NCBI RefSeq assembly: GCF_015751905.1
Contig: NZ_JADOUF010000001.1
Location: 8,059,501 to 8,123,500, forward strand
DNA length: 64,000 bases
Source of the DNA: Longispora fulva
GTDB taxonomy: Bacteria > Actinomycetota > Actinomycetes > Mycobacteriales > Micromonosporaceae
Reading direction: 5' to 3'
Part shown: piece by piece, positions 48,961-57,379 of the stretch
Layout of the letters: each line of letters starts with the position of its first letter
How positions within the stretch are numbered: position 1 is the first letter of the stretch
The notes under the pieces: model-generated
What the model was told of the DNA's origin: nothing
Database searches by the model: none
Seen by the model: the letters and a program-made list of their open reading frames with translations, nothing else
Program-made: the position numbers and the translations under genes

Positions 48961-50676
48961 GTGGAGCGGATCGCGGTGGTGGAGACCCCTGAGGGGGGCT
49001 TCCGGCTGCGCGCCCTCGATCGACCCGGCGCGCCGACGGAGCAGGTCACGGGCCCGGCGGCCCTCGACCGGCCAGGCGTGCGCTGGGTGTGGGCCGACAC
49101 GACGGCGATCTACCCCAAGCTGCTCGCCGCCGGGGTGCGCGTCACCGCCTGCCACGACGCCGCGCTCACCGAGGCCCTGCTGTCCGGGCACGACGGCCGC
49201 TGGGGGGAGCCCCGGGCCCTGCGCGCCGCGTGGGCCCGGCTGACCGGCGCGCCGGTGCCGGCCGACCCGCCGGTCCGGGAGCGCGACACCCAGCCGACCC
49301 TGTTCGAGCCGTTCGACGACGGGGTGCCCACCGGGGTCGACGCCCTCGACGTGCTGGCTGCCGTGCACGCCGCGCAGGTCGACCGGATGCCGGACGCGGC
49401 GTTCCGGCTGCTCGTGGCCGTCGAGTCCGCCGGTGCCCTGGCCGCGGCGGAGATGGGCCACGTCGGGCTGCCCTGGCGGGCCGACGTGCACGACGCGCTG
49501 CTCGTCGAGCTGCTCGGCGAGCGGGCCGGGCCGGGCATGCCGCCCCGCCGGCTCACCGAGCTGGCCGCGCAGGTGGTCGCCGCCCTCGGCGGGCCGGTGT
49601 TCCACGTCGACTCGCCGGCCGAGGTGATCCGGGCCTTCGCCCGGGTCGGGATCCGGCTGCCGTCGACCCGCAGCTGGGTGCTGAAGGACGTGGACCATCC
49701 GGCGGTCGCGCCGTTGCTGGCCCACAAGGAGCTCTACCGGTTGTACGTGGCGCACGGGTGGAACTGGCTCGACACCTGGGTCTCGGCCGGCCGCTTCCGC
49801 GCGGAGTACGTGGCGGGCGGGGTCGTCACCGGCCGGTGGGCCACCCGGGGCGGGGCGGCCCTGCAGATCCCCAAGGTGGTGCGCCGCGCCGTGGTGGCCG
49901 ACCCGGGGCATGTGCTGGTGTGCGCCGACGCCGGGCAGTTGGAGCCGCGGATCCTGGCGGCGATGGCCGGCGACCACCGGCTGGCCGAGGCGGCCCGGGA
50001 CGCGGATCTGTACGCGCGGCTGGCCGCCGAGGCGTTCGGCGGCGACCGGCAGCGCGCGAAGATCGGCATGCTCGCCGCGATGTACGGGCAGACGTCCGGC
50101 GAGGCCGCGGCCCCGCTGGCGACGCTGCGTCGGCGGTTCCCCGTGGCGCTCGAGTGCGTGGAGCAGGCGGCCCGGGCGGGGGAGGAGGGCCGCCTGGTCC
50201 GGTCCCGCCTGGGCCGGACGTGCCCGTCGCCGTCGGTGGGCTGGTGGGGTGCCGTCGGCGAGGTGGGTGGCGGGGGTGAGGGCGGCTCCGCGGAGTGGGG
50301 TGCGGGCGGCGGAGGTTTCCAGGATGGTCAGGCCCAGGCGGACCAACAGACAGACGCGGGTGGCCGCGACGGCGGGTCGCGGGCCCGGGCGCGGGGACGG
50401 TTCACCCGGAACTTCGTGGTGCAGGCGACAGCGGCCGAGTGGGCGTTGGCGCTGGTCGCGGGGCTGCGGCGGGAGTTGATGGCGATTGACGGGGCGGAGC
50501 TGGTGTTCTTCCAGCACGACGAGGTGATCGTGCACTGTCCGGCGGGGGTGGCCGAGCGGGTCACGGCCGCGGTCGCGGAGGCCGCCCGGCGGGCCGGGGA
50601 GCTGCTGTTCAGGGACACGCCGGTGCTGTTCCCGGTCGGCGCGGTGGTCGTGGACTCCTACGCTGACGCGAAGTAG
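48961..50676 (+). CDS. Divergent family-A DNA polymerase (bifunctional 3'-5' exonuclease/polymerase annotation)
   Basis: 571 residues. The polymerase half is intact in outline: motif A reads ADAGQLEPR with the catalytic Asp, motif B has QRAKIGMLAAMYGQ, motif C is QHDEVIVH. The N-terminal half sits where the exonuclease should be but shows no clear DEDD residues. A Gly/Ser/Ala-rich insert of about 55 residues (about 420-475) splits the fingers region from RARGRFTRNFVVQ. Shorter than Pol I and without a 5' nuclease. It may serve in repair. GTG 48961 chosen by conservation; no good ribosome site. Confidence 0.83.
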   Translation: MERIAVVETPEGGFRLRALDRPGAPTEQVTGPAALDRPGVRWVWADTTAIYPKLLAAGVRVTACHDAALTEALLSGHDGRWGEPRALRAAWARLTGAPVPADPPVRERDTQPTLFEPFDDGVPTGVDALDVLAAVHAAQVDRMPDAAFRLLVAVESAGALAAAEMGHVGLPWRADVHDALLVELLGERAGPGMPPRRLTELAAQVVAALGGPVFHVDSPAEVIRAFARVGIRLPSTRSWVLKDVDHPAVAPLLAHKELYRLYVAHGWNWLDTWVSAGRFRAEYVAGGVVTGRWATRGGAALQIPKVVRRAVVADPGHVLVCADAGQLEPRILAAMAGDHRLAEAARDADLYARLAAEAFGGDRQRAKIGMLAAMYGQTSGEAAAPLATLRRRFPVALECVEQAARAGEEGRLVRSRLGRTCPSPSVGWWGAVGEVGGGGEGGSAEWGAGGGGFQDGQAQADQQTDAGGRDGGSRARARGRFTRNFVVQATAAEWALALVAGLRRELMAIDGAELVFFQHDEVIVHCPAGVAERVTAAVAEAARRAGELLFRDTPVLFPVGAVVVDSYADAK

Positions 50677-50937
50677 GGACGGACCGACGCGCGCCGGCCC
50701 AGGGACGCTGCGTAACCGGAAAATGCTCTGCAGGGGGTGACGGCGACGGGCGCACCTGCGGCGACCCGGCTGCGGGCCACGGGACAGCTGCGCCGGACGG
50801 TGCCACCGACGAGGTGGCCTTGGACCCGGTCGTGCGTATCGGGGCGGCCGGGGCCGGTGGCCTGGCCGCGCGCGGTGGGTCCGCCGCTCCGCGTGACGGG
50901 ACACGGCGGGGCGGGGCGGGCCCGCCGCGCGCGGTGA
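50677..50937. other. Intergenic stretch, nothing convincing
   Basis: 261 bp between the polymerase and the convergent eCIS-linked membrane protein gene. It is GC-rich and repetitive (GGGGCGGGGCGGG-like runs). A 66-codon frame is open (50737-50937) but is Arg/Pro-rich and lacks an appropriately spaced ribosome site. Confidence 0.5.
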
Positions 50938-52188
50938 TCACGGGGCGGTGTGGCTGACCCCGGTGAGGAGGAGCCAGACGCGGCAGTTGTTGGCCGACGT
51001 GCCCGCCAGGGGTGCGCCGGCCGTCGTGCAGGTGGTGCGGAGCGTGACCGTCTTGCCGGCCGGGACGTCCACCGGGGTGCCGAGGTGGTGGTCGAGGTCG
51101 CGGAAGTTGGCCAGCGACAGCGTCATGATGACCTGCCCGTCGACGAGCACCTCGACCTTGCCGGTGTCGCCCTGCGGCGCCTGGAAGATCATGTCGGTGA
51201 CGCTCAGTGACGTCTTCGCGCCGAGGGTCAGGGGCGTTCCGGAGGCGGTGGCGCCGTTGGCGGCGAGGTTCTCCAGCCGGAACCGGTAGTTCGCGTGCAC
51301 GGTGGCCGGGGGCTGCACGGGCGGCGGGGGCGGCGGTGGTGAGCCCTCGGCCTTCGCCTTGGCCTCCTTGGCGACCTGCTCGGCGTTGTCGGCCTTCTCC
51401 GCGACCTGGGTCAGCGGCGCCCTCACCGACTCCTTGGCCGTGGACTTCACAGCCGGCTTGAGCAGCAGGAACCAGACGGCGGCCCCGGCCAGGACCAGGG
51501 CGAGCGCGCCGGCGACCAGGCGGGCCAGGGTCCGGGAGAACACCGGGTTCTGCACGATCGCGCCGTCGAGCGCGATCGGCCGGGAACCGTCGTCGGCGGT
51601 GACCGTGACCTGGAAGGGGTGCGTCACGGGCTGCCCGCGCCACAGCCGGCTGTTCGCGCGCACCACGACCCTCGCGAACACCGCCTGGCCGGGGGGCACC
51701 GTGAGGATCGACGGCCGGGGCGAGACCAGCAGCTTGCCGTCCGGGTCGCCGCCGGCCACCTGGACGGTGACGGGCACGTTGCCCCGGTTGTCGACCGCCA
51801 GCTCGTGCCGGGCGCGCCGGCCCTGCGAGGTGCGCGGGGTGAGTTCGGCCCCGGTGTCGGTGAACGGGAGGACGTGCAGCACGCCCTCGGGGGCGACGGC
51901 GGACCCGGGGTGTTCCGTGGGCAGTACCCGGACGGCGAAGGGCAGCTCGCCGGCCGGTACGGACCCCGAGCGGGGCGGGTGGAAGGAGACCACGACGACG
52001 GTCTCCGCACCGGGGTAGAGGCTCACTACCGCCGGTTCGACGGCGGCGAAGGGCGCGGCGTCGCCGACGACCTCGAACCGGTACTCCTCGACGACGTCGC
52101 CGTTGTTGCGCAACGTCAGTTCGCAGGTGGTCTGCGAGCCAGGGGCGACTTCGAGCATGGTGGATGTCAGTACGGCCAGGGTCGTCAT
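50938..52188 (-). CDS. eCIS-associated membrane protein (COG1470-like, often named hydrolytic protein)
   Basis: 416 residues. Two Ig-like beta domains (about 1-110 and 115-215) resemble NEW3/COG1470 sheets; a membrane helix follows (about 225-247), then an Ala/Lys/Glu coiled stretch, a Pro7 run and a beta-rich outer domain (about 305-416). I recall proteins with this N-terminal pattern in Streptomyces contractile-injection loci under the name hydrolytic protein; no hydrolase motif is seen. TAACCT ends 7 nt before the ATG, suggesting a leaderless mRNA. Divergent from the LuxR gene. Confidence 0.7.
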   Translation of the reverse strand: MTTLAVLTSTMLEVAPGSQTTCELTLRNNGDVVEEYRFEVVGDAAPFAAVEPAVVSLYPGAETVVVVSFHPPRSGSVPAGELPFAVRVLPTEHPGSAVAPEGVLHVLPFTDTGAELTPRTSQGRRARHELAVDNRGNVPVTVQVAGGDPDGKLLVSPRPSILTVPPGQAVFARVVVRANSRLWRGQPVTHPFQVTVTADDGSRPIALDGAIVQNPVFSRTLARLVAGALALVLAGAAVWFLLLKPAVKSTAKESVRAPLTQVAEKADNAEQVAKEAKAKAEGSPPPPPPPVQPPATVHANYRFRLENLAANGATASGTPLTLGAKTSLSVTDMIFQAPQGDTGKVEVLVDGQVIMTLSLANFRDLDHHLGTPVDVPAGKTVTLRTTCTTAGAPLAGTSANNCRVWLLLTGVSHTAP

Positions 52189-52341
52189 GATCACGAGGTT
52201 ATGAACCGTTTTGGCGAGCCGGTACGGGCGACCGGGAACACTTTCGGGCATAAGTTCTGCCCGTTGACCCCACGTTGACTGGACGCTGAGGGGCATCGGT
52301 CATGCTCTCCCCAGGTGTCCCTCTGGCACGGGGAGCAATTC

Positions 52342-52971
52342 ATGTTGATCAGTAGAATCCCGGTGTACCTGCACGCCGTCGACCCGATCTCGCACGCGGG
52401 TGTCGCCGGCCAGTTGCGCCCCCGCCCGGAGATCCAGATCCTCGGCGAGGCGGAACTCGATCTGGCGAAAGTAGCACTGATGGTCGTCGACACGGTCGAC
52501 GACGAGGTTCTGCGCCTGCTGCGCAGCCTCCGGTGCGGCGGCGTGCACCAGCTCGTCGTCGTCGCCCGGCAACTCGCCGACTCCGACCTCGTCTCGCTCG
52601 TCGAGGTGGGCGTCGGCGGCCTGATCCGGCGCTCCGAGGCCACCTCGGACCGGCTGGTCTCGGTGATCATGAGCGCGGCGGCCGGCGAGGGCGTCATCCC
52701 GCCGGACCTGCTCGGCCGGCTGTTGTCCCAGGTCGGCCAGGTGCAGCGCCAGGTGCTCGGGCCGCGCGGCCTGACCTTCTCCGGGCTCGCCGAGCGCGAG
52801 ATCCAGGTGCTCAAGCTCGTCGCCGACGGCCTGGACACGGCGGAGATCGCGCTCAAGCTGTCGTACTCGCAGCGCACCGTGAAGAACGTGCTGCACGACA
52901 TCACCAGCCGGCTGCACCTGCGCAACCGGTCGCACGCCGTGGCGTACGCGCTCCGGCACGGGCTGATCTGA
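52342..52971 (+). CDS. LuxR-type regulator with atypical receiver domain
   Basis: 209 residues. The C-terminal LuxR HTH is standard (LAEREIQVLKLVADGLDTAE). The N-terminal half folds like a receiver but lacks the acidic pair, has only one Asp near the phospho-site (LMVVDTVDDE), and shows Arg where Lys is expected (GLIRRSE), so phosphorylation is doubtful. GGGGAG lies 6 nt before ATG 52342. It leads the eCIS gene group and overlaps the DUF4255 gene by one base, making it the likely activator of that operon. Confidence 0.85.
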   Translation: MLISRIPVYLHAVDPISHAGVAGQLRPRPEIQILGEAELDLAKVALMVVDTVDDEVLRLLRSLRCGGVHQLVVVARQLADSDLVSLVEVGVGGLIRRSEATSDRLVSVIMSAAAGEGVIPPDLLGRLLSQVGQVQRQVLGPRGLTFSGLAEREIQVLKLVADGLDTAEIALKLSYSQRTVKNVLHDITSRLHLRNRSHAVAYALRHGLI

Positions 52972-53630
52972 TGATCCACGAGGTGGACGACGGGCTGCGC
53001 AGGCTCCTCCGCGAGGAGGCGCTGCGCGGCACCGAGGTGGAGATCGCGCTCGACGCGCCCACGAAGGACTGGGCGGCCCGGCGCAACGCGCCCACCGTGA
53101 ACATGTACCTCTACGACATCCGCGAGGACATGCGCCGCCGGCAGCGGGGCATGCTCAACGAGTACGGCGGGGACGGGAACGTGGCGGCCCGGCACGCGCC
53201 GCCCCGGTACCTGAAACTGTCGTATCTCATCACCGCGTGGACCCAGCGGCCCGAGGACGAGCACCGGCTGCTGTCGAACCTGCTCGTCTGCCTGCTGGGG
53301 CACGAGGCGCTGCCGGCGGCGGTGCTCAGCGGGTCGCTGGTGGCCTTCGGGCTGCCGGTGCCGCTGACGTGCGCGCTGCCGCCGCCGGAGGACCGGGCGT
53401 TCGCCGACGTCTGGACCGCGCTCGGTGGCGAGCTGAAGCCGTCGTTGGACGTGGTGATCAGCGCGCCCGTGGACCCGGGTCGCCGGTTCCCGGTCGGGCC
53501 GCCGGCCGAGGGCGGAATGCTGCTGAAGATGGGTGGGGACAGTGTCGGGCACGAGGTGCCGGCGGACGCGACGCCGGGGGAGCCGAGGGTGGCGATGATG
53601 CGGTCGCGGCAGGGGAAGGGGACGACGTGA
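52971..53630 (+). CDS. DUF4255 protein, eCIS tail-terminator type (Pvc16-like)
   Basis: 219 residues of the DUF4255 family: NAPTVNMYLYDIREDMRRR and RYLKLSYLITAWTQRPEDEH are its conserved blocks. In extracellular contractile injection systems the DUF4255 protein caps the sheath-tube end. TGATG overlap with the LuxR gene and GTGA overlap with the ATPase gene show one translationally coupled unit. No sheath or tube gene is next to it. Confidence 0.86.
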   Translation: MIHEVDDGLRRLLREEALRGTEVEIALDAPTKDWAARRNAPTVNMYLYDIREDMRRRQRGMLNEYGGDGNVAARHAPPRYLKLSYLITAWTQRPEDEHRLLSNLLVCLLGHEALPAAVLSGSLVAFGLPVPLTCALPPPEDRAFADVWTALGGELKPSLDVVISAPVDPGRRFPVGPPAEGGMLLKMGGDSVGHEVPADATPGEPRVAMMRSRQGKGTT

Positions 53631-55684
53631 GCGCCACCTCCGGGCCCGCCTCCGCGTCGGGCCTCGTGCCGGGCCCGGTGCCGGTCGATGACGGGCTCGC
53701 CCAGCTGCTCGCCCTCCTCGCCGGCCTCGAACAACGCGTCCGGGTGGCCGTCGCGGCCCGCCGCGCCGCCGACCCGGCCCCCGACGACCCGTTCCGCGGC
53801 CTCTACCTCTCCGACGAGGCCATCGACGCCCTTCTCGACGCCCGCCGCGACCCGTGGCCCGCCGACGGGCCCGGCCCGACGCACGGTCGGCTCGCCGCCC
53901 TGGTCACGGCCGCGGCCCTCGAGCCGCTCGACGGGGAACTCCTCCTCGTCGCGCTCGCCCCCGACGTGGACAGCAGGTTCGAGCAGTTCTACGGGTACCT
54001 CAACGACGACGTCACCCGGCGGCGGGCCAGCGTCGGGCTCGCGCTCCGGCTGGCCGGGCTCCCCGAGGGGGCCGGCGCGGGCCGGGCCCGGTTCGACGCG
54101 GGCGCCCCGCTGCTCACCGCGGGCCTGCTCGTCGTCGAGGAGCCCGACCGGCCGCTGCTGTCCCGGCAGCTGCGGGTGCCCGACCGGGTGGTCGCGCACC
54201 TGCTCGGCGGCGACCTGCTCGCCCCTGCGCTGACCGGGCTGCTCGCCGACGCGCGCCCCGAGCCCCTGCTCACCGCCCAGCCCGACGCCGTCCGGCTGGG
54301 GCGGGCGCTGTCGGGCGGGGCTCTTTTGGCGTACCTGCGGGAACGCGGCGGCGGCTCCGGTCAGGCCCTGGGCGTGGCGGCCCTCGCCGCGGCCGGCCGG
54401 CCGGCGCTCGCCGTGGACGCCGCCCGGTACGCCGCGGGCCCGGCCGGCACCGCGCTGGTCCGCGAGGCGGTCCTGCGCGGGGCCGGTGTGGTGTTCGGGC
54501 CGGTCGACGGCCACGACCCGACGGAGCTGCTCGACCTGTTCGACCGGGTCGGGGTGCCGCTGCTGCTGTACGGCACGGTCGGTTGGGACCCGCGCTGGAC
54601 GCACCGGCCACCGCTCAACATCACCGTCGAGGCCGTGTCGGCCGCCCTGCGCGCGGAGCTGTGGCGCACCGCCCTCGACGGGGCCGCGCTCGGCGACGGG
54701 GTGGATCCGGCCGCCGTCACCGCGCACTTCACCCTCGGTCCGCCCCAGATCCGCAGGGCGGCGCGTGCGGCGACCCTGGCGGCGTACGGCGACGACGGCG
54801 TGGTGCGGCCCGAGCACCTGCGGCACGGCGCGCGCAGTCAGAACGCCGCCGGCCTCGAACGCCTCGCCCGCCGGATCGAGCCGGCCGTCGGCTGGGCCGA
54901 CCTGGTCCTGCCGCCCGCCGTCACCGGCCAGCTCCGCGAGCTCGCCGGCCGGGCCCGGTTCCGCGACCGGGTGCTCGACGAGTGGCGGATGCGGCCCGGC
55001 GGCGGGCGCGGCCGGGGCGTGACCGGGCTGTTCGCCGGGGACTCCGGTACCGGGAAGACCATGTCCGCCGAGGTGATCGCCGGGTCGCTGGGCCTGGACC
55101 TGTACACGGTGAACCTGGCGACGGTCGTGGACAAGTACGTGGGCGAGACGGAAAAGAACCTCGAACGGATCTTCACCGAGGCCGCCGGGGTGAACGGGGT
55201 GCTCCTCTTCGACGAGGCAGACGCCATCTTCGGCAAGCGGTCGGAGGTCCGCGACGCGCACGACCGGTACGCCAACATCGAGTCCGCCTATCTCCTCCAG
55301 CGGCTGGAGACGTTCGACGGGCTGGCCATCCTCGCCACGAACCTGCGGGCCAACCTCGACGACGCGTTCACCCGCCGGATCGACATCGTGGTGGACTTCC
55401 CGCTGCCGGAGGCCGAGCTGCGCCGCGCCCTGTGGGACGGCTGCCTCGGCCGGCTCGCGCCGCGCGGCGCCGACCTGGACCTCGACTTCGTGGCAGGCGC
55501 GTTCGAGTTGGCCGGCGGGCACATCCGGTCGGCGGCGATCACCGCCGCCTACCTCGCGGTCGAGGCCGACCGGCCGGTGGCGATGGCCGACCTGATCGGG
55601 GCGGTGGCCCGCGAGTACCGGAAGCTGGGTCGGCTCTGCCTGGAGCGCGAGTTCGGCGGCTACCTTGCCCTCTTGGGCACCTGA
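53627..55684 (+). CDS. AAA+ ATPase of eCIS loci (Pvc15-like)
   Basis: 685 residues. The last 250 hold the AAA+ core: Walker A GDSGTGKT, Walker B LLFDEADAIFGKR, sensor-1 ATNLRANLDDAF with an arginine finger (FTRRIDI). The N-terminal 440 residues are an Ala/Leu/Arg-rich, partly degenerate AAA-like region. In eCIS such ATPases assist particle assembly or cargo loading. GTG 53627 overlaps the DUF4255 stop. Confidence 0.87.
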   Translation: MSATSGPASASGLVPGPVPVDDGLAQLLALLAGLEQRVRVAVAARRAADPAPDDPFRGLYLSDEAIDALLDARRDPWPADGPGPTHGRLAALVTAAALEPLDGELLLVALAPDVDSRFEQFYGYLNDDVTRRRASVGLALRLAGLPEGAGAGRARFDAGAPLLTAGLLVVEEPDRPLLSRQLRVPDRVVAHLLGGDLLAPALTGLLADARPEPLLTAQPDAVRLGRALSGGALLAYLRERGGGSGQALGVAALAAAGRPALAVDAARYAAGPAGTALVREAVLRGAGVVFGPVDGHDPTELLDLFDRVGVPLLLYGTVGWDPRWTHRPPLNITVEAVSAALRAELWRTALDGAALGDGVDPAAVTAHFTLGPPQIRRAARAATLAAYGDDGVVRPEHLRHGARSQNAAGLERLARRIEPAVGWADLVLPPAVTGQLRELAGRARFRDRVLDEWRMRPGGGRGRGVTGLFAGDSGTGKTMSAEVIAGSLGLDLYTVNLATVVDKYVGETEKNLERIFTEAAGVNGVLLFDEADAIFGKRSEVRDAHDRYANIESAYLLQRLETFDGLAILATNLRANLDDAFTRRIDIVVDFPLPEAELRRALWDGCLGRLAPRGADLDLDFVAGAFELAGGHIRSAAITAAYLAVEADRPVAMADLIGAVAREYRKLGRLCLEREFGGYLALLGT

Positions 55685-55726
55685 CTGTGCCCGCCAGTCG
55701 GCCGGGACCTGGGGCATCCTGAGGGC

Positions 55727-56440
55727 ATGCGTGGGCATGAGCACGACGTCGAGGAGAGCGCCCGGCCACGGGGCGACCGGAGCACGTCAGAGGACACCGA
55801 CCTGCTGGGGCGCGCCGCCGCGGCCGGCCGTCCCGACGTGCTCGGCGCCGCCGGGCTCCTCGGGTTGCAACGGGTCGCCGGCAACGCGGCGGTCGGGGAC
55901 GTGGTCGACGAGTCGCCGGTGCACGGGGTCGTCAACTCCGGCGGCGGGACCGGCCTCGACCCGGACACCCGGGGCGACATGGAGTCCCGGTTCGGCCAGG
56001 ACTTCGGGGACGTGCGGGTGCACACCGACGGCGCGGCGCACGACTCGGCGAAGGCCGTCAACGCGCAGGCGTACACGGTGGGCTCGAACATCGTCTTCCA
56101 GCGCGGCATGTACGACCCCGGGTCCAGCCAGGGTCGGCACATGCTCGCGCACGAGCTGACCCACGTGGTGCAGCAGCGCAACGGGCCGGTGGACGGCACG
56201 GACGTCGGTGGCGGGGTGCGGGTCAGCGACCCGGGGGACCGGTTCGAGCGCGAGGCGGTGTCCAACGCCGACCGGCTGATGTCCGGGCCGGCCCCGACGA
56301 CGGCGGAGGCTCCCGCCGGGGGCGGCTCCGTGCAGCGGCACGCCGAGGAGGACGCCGACGTCCAGCGGATCGAGGACGGGGCCCCGGCGGTGCAGCGCGA
56401 GGAGGAGGCCGGCGTGGAGGAGGAGGAAGCCCCGGCCTGA
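55727..56440 (+). CDS. DUF4157 (eCIS core) protein with HExxH motif
   Basis: 237 residues. The DUF4157 core (about 75-150) contains FGDVRVHTD, AYTVGSNIVF and AHELTHVVQQR, a zincin-type HELTH motif. The N-terminus is charged, the C-terminus very acidic (Glu-rich) and disordered. DUF4157 is a marker of eCIS loci and often fuses to toxins; here no toxin domain follows, so it may be a bare metallopeptidase-like factor. Starts 42 bp after the ATPase gene. Confidence 0.87.
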   Translation: MRGHEHDVEESARPRGDRSTSEDTDLLGRAAAAGRPDVLGAAGLLGLQRVAGNAAVGDVVDESPVHGVVNSGGGTGLDPDTRGDMESRFGQDFGDVRVHTDGAAHDSAKAVNAQAYTVGSNIVFQRGMYDPGSSQGRHMLAHELTHVVQQRNGPVDGTDVGGGVRVSDPGDRFEREAVSNADRLMSGPAPTTAEAPAGGGSVQRHAEEDADVQRIEDGAPAVQREEEAGVEEEEAPA

Positions 56441-56445
56441 GGACC

Positions 56446-56489
56446 GAAAACCCCTTCATGCGATTACGGAGGGGCCCGACCCGGGCCCC
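56446..56489. terminator. Terminator-like repeat, copy 2
   Basis: GAAAACCCCTT, TTACGGAG, then GGGGCCCG-ACC-CGGGCCCC, a perfect 8-bp stem (56471-56489). Same block order as 18372-18415, again between convergent genes. Confidence 0.7.
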
Positions 56490-56505
56490 GTCGGCCCGAC
56501 CCGCC

Positions 56506-57309
56506 CTACTCCAGCGTGACGCGGTCGCCCACCCGCACCGGACCGGGCTCGACCACCTTCAGATAGATCCCCATGCAGGCCAGTTTTCCCAGGTCCAGCA
56601 CCTGGACCCGGTGCTCGGCCGCCACGGTCCGCATCACCGACGGGTCGGCAGGCAGGTCGCCGTGGGCCAGGGTCGGCACCACGCACCGGGGCGTGGGCAC
56701 GAGGACCTCCAACCGCGCGGTCGACCCGATCCGCACGGTACGGCCCACCCACTCGTCCTCGGGGAACCCGGGACCGTCCGCCGCGACGACCAGGTTCGGC
56801 CGGAACCGGGCGGCGTCGCCGGGATACCCGACCTCGGCGAGGCTGGCCGTGCTGACCAGGTGCACCGGCCCGAAGTCGAAGAACGTCCCGGCCGCCGTCC
56901 GCCCGGTGGTGATCGCCGCGCCGGTGCCGTCGACCACCGCCCGCGCCGGCCGGTCCTCGACCTCGGGCACGGCGCGTTCGAGGACCCCGACGGCTGGCGG
57001 GACCGCCGACAGAGCCACCGGTCGGCCGAGCAGGGTCGACAGCCGGGCGTCGAGTTCCGGCGCGCCGGCGGCGTGTTCCGTGCCGTCGGGGAGCCGGACC
57101 CGGGTGGCGCCGTCGACGGTGTTGGCCGTGCAGGTCAGTAGCTGGCCCCATTTGCGGGGGTGCTTGGCGCTGCACACGGTGTCGCCGGCCGTTGCGGCGT
57201 AGACGCGGTCGCCGGCCAGTCCTCGCGGGGTGAGCTCGCCTGCGGGGAGCCGCTCGCCGAGCATGGACTTGACCGGGTACCGGCGGATCTCCAAGATCGT
57301 TCCCGTCAT
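56506..57309 (-). CDS. MOSC-domain molybdenum-type protein (mARC-like)
   Basis: 267 residues: MOSC_N barrel (about 1-110) and MOSC domain (about 120-265). The conserved Cys is in VPTPRCVVPT, which in mARC-type enzymes coordinates molybdenum. Likely reduces N-hydroxylated or related substrates, or acts on sulfur-linked groups. ATG 57309 has AGGA 6 nt upstream. Convergent with the eCIS core gene. Confidence 0.86.
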   Translation of the reverse strand: MTGTILEIRRYPVKSMLGERLPAGELTPRGLAGDRVYAATAGDTVCSAKHPRKWGQLLTCTANTVDGATRVRLPDGTEHAAGAPELDARLSTLLGRPVALSAVPPAVGVLERAVPEVEDRPARAVVDGTGAAITTGRTAAGTFFDFGPVHLVSTASLAEVGYPGDAARFRPNLVVAADGPGFPEDEWVGRTVRIGSTARLEVLVPTPRCVVPTLAHGDLPADPSVMRTVAAEHRVQVLDLGKLACMGIYLKVVEPGPVRVGDRVTLE

Positions 57310-57379
57310 GGGGCGATCCTGCCACGGGGACGGACCGTGCGACGAGCCTGTTTCGCGGCCCGGCCGCCGCGCGGGTCGA

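Noticed and set aside
50737-50937. 66-codon frame between polymerase and eCIS-linked gene
   Set aside because: Arg/Pro-rich, no membrane or domain signal, and purine-rich stretch too close to the start to serve as ribosome site.
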